DNA from: Candidatus Acetothermia bacterium
GTDB lineage: Bacteria > Bipolaricaulota > Bipolaricaulia > RBG-16-55-9 > JANLFV01
DNA: 29,128 bases
Assembly (NCBI GenBank): GCA_024653345.1
Contig: JANLFV010000016.1
Location: 1 to 29,128, forward strand
Direction: 5' to 3'
The notes below the pieces were generated by a model. It was not told the DNA's origin, did not search any database, and saw only the letters and a list, made by a program, of their open reading frames with translations. Position 1 is the first letter of the stretch. Each line of letters opens with the position of its first letter. Position numbers and translations under genes: made by a program. Shown here in pieces: positions 15,059 to 21,086 of the stretch.

Positions 15059-17080
15059 TTAGTCCAACTTCAGAGCATAGAGATGGCCCTCCCACGAGGG
15101 CAAATAGAGCGTATTCCCATCGATCACTGGCGTCCCGGTGATCATCCCGCGGGTGGGAAAGATCCACTCATCGCTGACGGTTGAGCCTCGGTCGCTCACG
15201 ACATAGAGGATTCCATCATCAGAGCCGAAGTAGACCATCTCGCCGCGGCGAACTGGGGAGGAGCGGATCGGCCCGAGTGGGTTCCTCTCATACTCCTCGA
15301 ACTTCCACTGCTCGATCCCCTCTCGGCCCGTGTCCTCGACCTTGTAAAGGATGCCGTCGTTCGCGCCGAAGTAGATCGCCGTTGCGCCATCATCTTCCGC
15401 AGCCAGGGGGTTAGATTCCACGGCACCGATCGGCCGGTCCCCCTCCAGGGGATATTGCCACTTCTTCGTCCCATCGAGCAAGACGGCATAGAGATGGCCG
15501 TCGGATGAGCCGAAATAGATCGTGTCGTTTAAGATCGTCGGCGAGGACTTGATGAAGCTCCCCGTGGGGAAGGTCCAGCGGAGGAGCGGCCTGTTCACCT
15601 GATCTTCGAGGGCATAGAGGTTCCCGTCCCCCGAGCCGAAGAAGATGAGGGTCTTCTCCTCGCCTGCTTCCGTCACGGTCGCGAGCGCAGGCGTGGTCCT
15701 GACAAAGGCCCCGGTGCAGAACTTCCACTTCAGCCCGCCTGTCGGGGTGAGGGCGTAAAGGCAGCCTTCGTCGGAGCCGAAGTAGATCGCCTGGAGGACC
15801 GCACCGCTGCTGTCCTTAAGCAACGCCGGCGCGGCCTTCAAGGCGCCAATCTCCCCAGTGGGCGGATATTGCCAAGAGAAGCTGCCTGCAGAGGTGATGG
15901 CGTATAGATGACCATCATCTGATCCGAAGTAGATCCTGTCCAGGGCAACGACTGGCGCGGTCTTGATCGCCCCTTGGGCAGAATACTTCCACCTTTCTCT
16001 CCCGTCGGAGTAGAGGGAGTAGAGGATGCCATCGTCCGCGCCGAAGTAGATGACGGTTCTCTCTTGATCTCCTTCCTCGACCCTGGCTACAGCCGGCCCG
16101 GCGGTGAGCGCTCCGATCCGCGGTTCACGCGCGGCCTCCCGTTGCTGCGGCCTAGGGCTCTCCGGGTCAACCAAGGGGATAGAGAACGAGGGATAGATAA
16201 AGCCTATCTTGCTTCTGTCCACGACAAAGAGCGAGCGGGTGAAGGAGTTGTTCGCCTGGCTCCGCTCGGTCTGCCCCGCCTGGGGTTTGACCTGAGCGTT
16301 GATGATATAGACTCCCGGCAGCCAGTCAGAGGTATCCTCGGTAAGGAATGACGACTTCTCCTCCTGACGACGGAGCTCGGTGATCCTCGTGCCGATCCCG
16401 AGGGAGCGGAAGGCGCTCTCCTGCTTCAGGCGATAGGAGAACTCCACTTCTCCTGGGCTGGCATCCTGGGTCCCGGCATTTCTCACCGTGGCAGCGACGA
16501 TGAGCTCCTCTCCACTGGGGATGATCACCCCCGGGGTGAAGATGATCTTGGCCAGCACGAAGTCGGGCTTCAGCGGCTCGTCCTTGATCTTCAGGTCCGG
16601 GCCGGCCTGGGGTGTGCGGATCGTGTTATTACCGGTGATCTCGTCAGGAATCTTACGCTCCGGATCAACTGTCACGATGATCCGATAGTTCCCGGCAGGC
16701 AAGGGCTCTTGGCCCTCCTCTTCTTTGCCCTCCTCTGGAACGAGCGTATCCAGCTTAGCCTCAAAGACCTCCTCAGCGCCAGGATCGAGCATGAGCCGTT
16801 CCCGTGTAATCGTGGCGAACTTCCTGCCCACCCAAGCCCCGACATAGTGGAAATCGACCGTGATTTCCTCGGTGGGGTAGCCGATGGTCTGCGTCCCTTG
16901 GTTCCTGATCGTCGTGCTGACGGTCACAATGGTGCCCTTCGGCACCTCATCAGAGGGGGAGATGGAGATGTTCAATGGGATGAGATCCTTGCCCACCACC
17001 TGGCCGAAGAACTGGCCACTACTCAAGACTACAGGGATTAAGAGGAAACAAACGAATAACCTCCTGACCACCTTTCTCAC
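15059..17080 (-). CDS. Secreted protein: two CARDB domains plus an eight-bladed beta-propeller
   Basis: 673 residues: signal peptide (MRKVVRRLFVCFLLIPVVLS), two CARDB-like domains (about 30-145 and 175-290, with STTIRNQGTQT and AATVRNAGTQD as the NTG-like signatures), then eight very regular propeller blades from about 325 to the end. Each blade carries YFGSDDGHLYAI-type strands and a closing W-K/Q-Y/F (WKYSAQG, WQYPPTG, WKFCTG, WTFPTG). This is the same architecture as the next gene with fewer CARDB units. Start choice: AAAGGAGGTGA overlaps a GTG at 17089, which therefore cannot use it, but sits 5 nt before the GTG at 17080, so I take 17080. Confidence 0.9.
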   Translation of the reverse strand: MRKVVRRLFVCFLLIPVVLSSGQFFGQVVGKDLIPLNISISPSDEVPKGTIVTVSTTIRNQGTQTIGYPTEEITVDFHYVGAWVGRKFATITRERLMLDPGAEEVFEAKLDTLVPEEGKEEEGQEPLPAGNYRIIVTVDPERKIPDEITGNNTIRTPQAGPDLKIKDEPLKPDFVLAKIIFTPGVIIPSGEELIVAATVRNAGTQDASPGEVEFSYRLKQESAFRSLGIGTRITELRRQEEKSSFLTEDTSDWLPGVYIINAQVKPQAGQTERSQANNSFTRSLFVVDRSKIGFIYPSFSIPLVDPESPRPQQREAAREPRIGALTAGPAVARVEEGDQERTVIYFGADDGILYSLYSDGRERWKYSAQGAIKTAPVVALDRIYFGSDDGHLYAITSAGSFSWQYPPTGEIGALKAAPALLKDSSGAVLQAIYFGSDEGCLYALTPTGGLKWKFCTGAFVRTTPALATVTEAGEEKTLIFFGSGDGNLYALEDQVNRPLLRWTFPTGSFIKSSPTILNDTIYFGSSDGHLYAVLLDGTKKWQYPLEGDRPIGAVESNPLAAEDDGATAIYFGANDGILYKVEDTGREGIEQWKFEEYERNPLGPIRSSPVRRGEMVYFGSDDGILYVVSDRGSTVSDEWIFPTRGMITGTPVIDGNTLYLPSWEGHLYALKLD

Positions 17081-17107
17081 TCGCCTCACCTCCTTTAAGT
17101 ATTCCTA

Positions 17108-17134
17108 GGCGGGCCCATCGCCGATGGGCCCGCC
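17108..17134 (-). terminator. Perfect 12-bp intergenic hairpin (terminator-like, no T-tract)
   Basis: GGCGGGCCCATC (17108-17119), a 3-nt loop, GATGGGCCCGCC (17123-17134). In the minus-strand transcript it follows the Tat-protein stop and precedes the next gene's SD. There is no U-run, so partial termination or an mRNA-processing/stability barrier is as likely as full termination. Confidence 0.55.
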
Positions 17135-17145
17135 CCTCTCTATCG

Positions 17146-17583
17146 CTATGCCCTCGATCTGATCACCAGCCCGACTCGCCCTTCAGCGAAGCCGGCACAG
17201 GCCGAGCCGACGCTCACACCCTCAGCATACGGATAAGCAGGGTCAGCCAAGACCTTCGGCCAGAGGGTCTCCTCCGGGGAGAGGTCGAGGGTGATAAGCT
17301 GATACTCCGTGTAGGGCAGCTTGATCCCGAACTCGTCCTTTAGGAGGACTCTCGGGGCAGTCATAAAACGCTCCATGTATGCTTCCGGCTGGTTGTTGAT
17401 CTTCGCAATGGCCTCAGGGAGCTTGTCCAGAACCTCGCCGGGGATCTTCCCCAGCAGTTCCAGCAACGGCCCGAGCTGCGCTCGGGCAGCCTTCGTCCCG
17501 CCTATGAGCAAGGTCGCGGCAGCCAGGGAGCCCGCACCCGCATACTTGAGGAAACTTCGCCGATCGAGCTGTCTCTTCTCCAT
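17146..17583 (-). CDS. Small Tat-exported protein, unknown function
   Basis: 145 residues. The N-terminus has a twin-arginine signal: DRRSFLKYAGAG (R8, R9), a hydrophobic stretch AAATLLIGG and a likely ARA cleavage site before QLGPLLELLG. Tat export implies a protein that folds, or binds a cofactor, in the cytoplasm. The mature part is short, with no cofactor motif I can name; it has one cysteine near the end (SACAGFAEG). The ATG at 17583 is preceded by AGGAGGTAG; an upstream in-frame extension has no signal and would hide the Tat motif. A TATAAT promoter lies 22 nt upstream. It could be an accessory or docking subunit for the surface proteins encoded around it (inference). Confidence 0.75.
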   Translation of the reverse strand: MEKRQLDRRSFLKYAGAGSLAAATLLIGGTKAARAQLGPLLELLGKIPGEVLDKLPEAIAKINNQPEAYMERFMTAPRVLLKDEFGIKLPYTEYQLITLDLSPEETLWPKVLADPAYPYAEGVSVGSACAGFAEGRVGLVIRSRA

Positions 17584-17604
17584 TCTCGCTACCTCCTCGC
17601 GCGA

Positions 17605-17633
17605 ATTATAGCAGACATGGGCGCGAAAGTAAA
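17605..17633 (-). promoter_or_regulatory. Promoter of the Tat-protein gene and probably the downstream surface genes
   Basis: On the minus strand TTTACT (17628-17633), 17 nt, TATAAT (17605-17610). It lies between the beta-helix gene and the Tat gene, so this locus has at least two promoters. Confidence 0.6.
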
Positions 17634-17668
17634 GGCCCACATCTGCCTCGGCCGCATATACAGCTCCA

Positions 17669-18706
17669 TCAGGAACAGGGTTTCACCCCGGGCTTTCCGG
17701 CCTCTCGGCGCAGACAAACCATCGGCTTGCAGAGAGGATGGTTATCCGCGTTCCTCCCCCCTGGAATCCCATAGGGAGTGTTCCAGACCGCGCCCACGCA
17801 TGCAGCATGAGGATACTTCGCCCCGTAGTCATGCCAGTAGTTTCCGAGTAGGCCATCATCCCACTGATTCAGTCCTGTGTCGAAGGCGTTATCTCTCCTA
17901 CTGCCCAAAAGGTTGTTGTGAATGATAGAGTTGCCTCCCGCTCCTATGGTTATCCCATTGTAACCGCTCTCCCTTACATTGTTGCCGCTGAGGGTGTTGC
18001 CGGAGGCGGCTTGGACCCAGATGCCAATAAAGCAGGATTCAATCCAGTTCTGATCAACAGTGTTGTTCGACGCCCCCTTGTAGAGAGCAATGCCGTGGAC
18101 GGAAGGGCCCCTCACATAGTTGAGCCTGATCTCATTCTGAACAGAGCCATACTCAACCCCTTCCACGCCGATCGGGGCAAGATGGATGCCGACGCGGTTC
18201 GCTACTATGTCATTGCCCAGCATTGTGATATTGGGCGAAGCGCTCAGGGCAATGCCGTAGCGGTCATTGTTGTGAATCGAATTCGCTTCTATCCTCACAT
18301 CAGACGCCTCATCCAGAAACACACCATGGCCGCTCATTGAGGCGATGATTGTCTTCTCAATCACCCCGTTCCTTACCCGCGTCAGCAGGATCCCTGAATG
18401 GAAGCCTTCTCTGATATCACCCTGGATTTCGCAGTTTCTGATGACAAAATGAGCCTCCGTTCCCTCGACGCTTATGCCATTAGCATACCGGGCGTCTATC
18501 AGCCAGTTCTGAATGATGTAAGGGTCCTCCTCTGTTCCCGACCCTCCCGTGACTCCGTTCTCGGGGGTGAAGCCTTCGTCTCCCGTGATGACTATTGGCA
18601 TATGCGGGACCCGTTCGGTGGTAGCCAAGCCCGGAGATCTCCCCGTGTAGCTACTGAGCAGGAGCGCGAGAAGAAGAACGCCGGCTAACATTACTGTTCT
18701 CTGCAT
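17669..18706 (-). CDS. Secreted NosD-like right-handed beta-helix protein
   Basis: 345 residues. After a signal peptide (MQRTVMLAGVLLLALLLSS) the protein is built of short parallel-beta-helix coils of the NosD/PbH1 type: GHGVFLDEASDVRIEANSIH, YGIALSASPNITMLGNDI and HGIALYKGASNNTVDQNWIE. The C-terminal GNYWHDYG… then YGIPGGRNADNHPL is the typical NosD end block. NosD relatives include a periplasmic factor of nitrous-oxide reductase maturation and many carbohydrate-binding or lyase-like surface proteins; no nos genes are nearby, so the copper role is not supported. Two adjacent ATGs occur; AAAGGAGG is 5 nt from the second (18706), which I use. It is the first gene of the exported locus. Confidence 0.85.
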   Translation of the reverse strand: MQRTVMLAGVLLLALLLSSYTGRSPGLATTERVPHMPIVITGDEGFTPENGVTGGSGTEEDPYIIQNWLIDARYANGISVEGTEAHFVIRNCEIQGDIREGFHSGILLTRVRNGVIEKTIIASMSGHGVFLDEASDVRIEANSIHNNDRYGIALSASPNITMLGNDIVANRVGIHLAPIGVEGVEYGSVQNEIRLNYVRGPSVHGIALYKGASNNTVDQNWIESCFIGIWVQAASGNTLSGNNVRESGYNGITIGAGGNSIIHNNLLGSRRDNAFDTGLNQWDDGLLGNYWHDYGAKYPHAACVGAVWNTPYGIPGGRNADNHPLCKPMVCLRREAGKPGVKPCS

Positions 18707-18882
18707 CATAACCTCCTTTCATCCTCCCTTGCCCAGGGCTTCGCCATCCTCGCCTAGCATGCTCGACGTCTGTAGAATCCTTCTTCGGACGATCATCAAG
18801 CGGCCACGGGGATAGCTGCCGGTAGTTCTCATAATGTGAGGTGGAGCGAGACCTTTCCGCGGTGGATCACCTCCCGAGGGCA

Positions 18883-18911
18883 ATTATACCCCGGATGGTC
18901 TCAAGAGTGAA
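18883..18911 (-). promoter_or_regulatory. Probable promoter of the NosD-like gene
   Basis: On the minus strand TTCACT (18906-18911), 17 nt, TATAAT (18883-18888). The leader would be about 170 nt. The rest of 18707-18882 holds no convincing gene. Confidence 0.5.
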
Positions 18912-18921
18912 GCCGCGCAAG

Positions 18922-18974
18922 CCTTCGCTCCGGCGAGGGGAGGCGAAGGGCCTTGGAGGTGTTCCACCCTTCGC
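18922..18974. repeat. Three-arm inverted heptamer repeat between divergent promoters
   Basis: CCTTCGC (18922-18928), GCGAAGG (18943-18949) and CCCTTCGC (18967-18974). The middle arm can pair with either outer arm; with the right arm it makes a perfect 8-bp stem. It lies between the NosD-like and rpsF promoters and outside both inferred transcripts, so a protein-binding operator is more likely than an attenuator. Confidence 0.4.
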
Positions 18975-18998
18975 AGGCCGTTCGACAGTTCCCCGGAG

Positions 18999-19027
18999 TT
19001 GACAGGCATCGCGGGCGCTGCTAGAAT
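18999..19027 (+). promoter_or_regulatory. Promoter of rpsF-ssb-rpsR
   Basis: TTGACA (18999-19004), 17 nt, TAGAAT (19022-19027). The start point is near 19034, so the leader to the proposed rpsF start is under 20 nt. Confidence 0.8.
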
Positions 19028-19051
19028 TCTGGGGACAAGAGGTGATGGAAG

Positions 19052-19366
19052 CTGGACAATGAGAACGGGAAGCGCAAGTATGAGCTGATGTATATCCTCA
19101 GGCCGGACATCGACGAGGACCAATATGCCCAAGAGGTCAACCGGTGTGAGGAACTGATAAGGCAGGAGGGCGGGGAGATCGGCGAGGTCGAGGAGCGAGG
19201 GAGGAGGTCGCTCGCCTATGAGATCAGGCATTACGACCAGGGGTATTATGTGCTGGTGAACTTCGCCCTGGAGCCAACAGCAGTGCAGCGGGTGAACGAG
19301 CGACTCAAGCTGAATGAGGCCGTCCTCCGCTACCAGATCGTGGGCCTCGACGAACAGGAGCAATAG
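19052..19366 (+). CDS. rpsF: 30S ribosomal protein S6, probable CTG start
   Basis: S6 binds 16S rRNA as a heterodimer with S18, which is encoded two genes downstream. The sequence KYELMYILRPDIDEDQY is the family N-terminus and YEIRHYDQGYYVLVNF the central strands. The first in-frame ATG (19088) begins at MYIL, which removes the KYEL half of the first beta-strand, and it has no SD. In-frame stop TGA at 19043-19045 limits the upstream extension, and there is no ATG, GTG or TTG in between. CTG at 19052 lies exactly 6 nt after GAGGTGA (19039-19045), so I propose it as the start (104 residues, M-DNENGKRKYEL…). The conservative annotation is 19088-19366 (92 residues). A one-base loss in the GGG at 19067-19069 is the alternative. 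Confidence 0.9.
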   Translation: MDNENGKRKYELMYILRPDIDEDQYAQEVNRCEELIRQEGGEIGEVEERGRRSLAYEIRHYDQGYYVLVNFALEPTAVQRVNERLKLNEAVLRYQIVGLDEQEQ

Positions 19367-19768
19367 ATGGGACTGAACCGCGTGATCCTCACGGGCAATC
19401 TCACGGGCGACCCCGAGCTCCGCTATACCCAGACCGGCCGGGCGCGGACGCGCTTCAGCATCGCGGTGAACCAGCAATACCGCGACCAGGACGGGAATCT
19501 TCAGGAGACGACGACCTTCGTCCCGATCGTCGTCTGGGGGCCGCAGGCCGAATCCTGCGCCCAGTTCCTGAAGAAGGGCCGCGCGGTCGCCGTCGACGGT
19601 CGGCTGAGGATCGACACCTTCCAGACCCAGGAGGGCGAGCGGAAGAAGATCGTCGAGGTCATCGCCCAGCGGGTCGAGTTCCTCGGGGCGCGGCCTGAGG
19701 AGGCCGTCGAGGTTGAGGAGAAGCCTCCCGAGGAAGTGGAGACTCCGGATGAGGAGGTGCCTTCCTAG
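19367..19768 (+). CDS. ssb: Single-stranded DNA-binding protein
   Basis: 133 residues. The N-terminal OB-fold is clear: LNRVILTGNLTGDPELRYT, then ARTRFSIAVNQQYRD, TTFVPIVVWG, and FLKKGRAVAVDGRLRIDTF. It protects single-stranded DNA and recruits replication and repair proteins. A short acidic linker (EEAVEVEEKPPEEVETP) ends in DEEVPS, whereas the usual bacterial tail is D-D-D-I-P-F. The terminal phenylalanine that plugs into SSB-partner pockets is replaced by serine. The ATG directly follows the rpsF stop (TAGATG), with AGGAG inside the rpsF end. The codons for DEEV (GAT GAG GAG GTG) also supply the SD for rpsR. Confidence 0.96.
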   Translation: MGLNRVILTGNLTGDPELRYTQTGRARTRFSIAVNQQYRDQDGNLQETTTFVPIVVWGPQAESCAQFLKKGRAVAVDGRLRIDTFQTQEGERKKIVEVIAQRVEFLGARPEEAVEVEEKPPEEVETPDEEVPS

Positions 19769-19771
19769 AGC

Positions 19772-19999
19772 ATGGTAAGGAAGAGAGAATACAAGATCAG
19801 GGTCCGCTGCAACATCTGTGAACATGCGGCGGAGCTGAGCTACAAGCGGCCGGAGGAGCTCAAGCGGTATATGAACCGGCTGGGGAAGATCCTGCCGCGC
19901 CGCGCCACCCACTTCTGCGCGAAGCACCAGCGCCAGCTGGCCCGCGAGGTGAAGCGGGCGCGCAAGATGGCTCTCCTACCCTACGTGGGCGAACGCTAA
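19772..19999 (+). CDS. rpsR: 30S ribosomal protein S18
   Basis: 75 residues. The C-terminal block GKILPRRATHFCAKHQRQLA followed by KRARKMALLPYV is the S18 signature. C13, C16, C49 and H52 form a zinc-binding set, so this is the zinc-containing form. It pairs with S6 in the small-subunit platform. It completes the conserved rpsF-ssb-rpsR order; rplI, which often follows, is absent here and the nuclease gene mrfB comes next after 31 nt. The SD GAGGAGGTG (19751-19759) lies inside ssb, 12 nt before the ATG, which is rather far. Confidence 0.95.
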   Translation: MVRKREYKIRVRCNICEHAAELSYKRPEELKRYMNRLGKILPRRATHFCAKHQRQLAREVKRARKMALLPYVGER

Positions 20000-20030
20000 G
20001 GCCCGCACCTGAGGCGGGGGAGGAAGCCCG

Positions 20031-21086
20031 ATGAGGGCAGCGAGGGAGATCGCGGAGCGGCTCGCCCGCCGCGCGGCTGAGCTGCAGGAAGCCGAACTGG
20101 TCCGCGAGGGAGAGCTTGGCCCTTATCTGCCCTCATACATCTCATACGAGCAGCTCAGTCAAGCGTCGCGGCTCAAGCGGGCCCTGCTCGCCGAGTTCGC
20201 CGGGGCGCGGCTCGAGGAGCTCTATCCCTGCTCTATGATAGAGACGGCCTTCGGTGAAGCCCTCCGTGTAGAGGTCACCGTCCCGGGGGAGCTCTCGTTC
20301 CTCGACGGGCAGAGTGCCTCGGCGGCGCTCTCCTCTCAGCTGCAGCTCCTCTACGGGATCGGGCCGGTCACCGAGCAAGAGCTGAAGAGAGCAGGCTACC
20401 GCACACTCCATGACCTGGCCCGACACCCGCGCTTCGGGTTATCGGCCGGGGAGATAGTCCTGTTCCTCGAGCGGCGGGATCTCGTCCGCCTGAAGGCCGT
20501 CGTCGAGAGATGGCTCTCTCCCTCACACCCTGCTACCCTGGCTCTCACCGGGCTGGCCGAAGGCCGATTGGCCTTCTTCGACCTCGAGAGCCTAGGGCTC
20601 TTCGGCCGGCCGCTGGTCCTCTTGGGCCTGGCCCGGCCCGCGGACGGCGGCCTGCTGGTCGAGCAATTTGTGATCCGCTCGATCGCCGAGGAGCGGGCGG
20701 CCCTGGCCGCCGCGGCCGAGGCCCTGGCCCAAGCCGAGGCCATCGTCACCTACAACGGCCGGGCATTCGATGTCAACTACCTCGAGGAGCGGCTGAGCTA
20801 CTATGGGCTCTACCAGAGGATCGACCGGCCGAACTTCGACCTGCTCTATCATGCCCGGCGGCGCTTCCGGAATAGCCTGCCCGACTGCCGCCTCGAGACG
20901 GTCGAGCGCTATATCCTCGGGATCGAGCGGCCGTTCGACCTCCCGAGTGCCCTCGTCCCCGACTTCTACATCACCTACCTCGAGGAGCGGAACATCGGCC
21001 CCCTGGTGGCGATCATCGAGCACAACAAGCAGGACTTGGTGAGCCTGGCCGCGTTGCTCAGCAAGCTCTGCTCCGAGCGATGGTAG
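20031..21086 (+). CDS. mrfB: MrfB/YprB-type 3'-5' exonuclease
   Basis: 351 residues with an RNase H-like DEDDh exonuclease domain in the C-terminal half. Likely metal ligands are D184 and E186 (AFFDLESLG), D247 (VTYNGRAFDVNYL), H331 and D335 (IIEHNKQDLVSL). A helix-hairpin-helix-like motif LLYGIGPVTEQELKRAGYRT lies at 107-126. The Bacillus subtilis homologue works with the MrfA helicase in a UvrABC-independent excision pathway for mitomycin adducts; a similar role here is inferred from gene pairing. The mrfA start overlaps the end of this gene by 7 bp, so translation is probably coupled. The ATG at 20031 has GGGGGAGGAAG before it. Confidence 0.88.
   Translation: MRAAREIAERLARRAAELQEAELVREGELGPYLPSYISYEQLSQASRLKRALLAEFAGARLEELYPCSMIETAFGEALRVEVTVPGELSFLDGQSASAALSSQLQLLYGIGPVTEQELKRAGYRTLHDLARHPRFGLSAGEIVLFLERRDLVRLKAVVERWLSPSHPATLALTGLAEGRLAFFDLESLGLFGRPLVLLGLARPADGGLLVEQFVIRSIAEERAALAAAAEALAQAEAIVTYNGRAFDVNYLEERLSYYGLYQRIDRPNFDLLYHARRRFRNSLPDCRLETVERYILGIERPFDLPSALVPDFYITYLEERNIGPLVAIIEHNKQDLVSLAALLSKLCSERW

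Noticed and set aside
16709-17041. 110-codon plus-strand frame in the CARDB-propeller gene
   Set aside because: Antisense shadow of the signal peptide and first CARDB domain.
18719-18832. 37-codon minus-strand ORF ahead of the NosD-like gene
   Set aside because: It has an ATG in the leader but no purine-rich SD; the product has no recognisable feature.
18861-18874. GGTGGATCACCTCC resembles the 3' end of 16S rRNA
   Set aside because: No further 16S similarity upstream; a short chance match that includes an anti-SD-like string.
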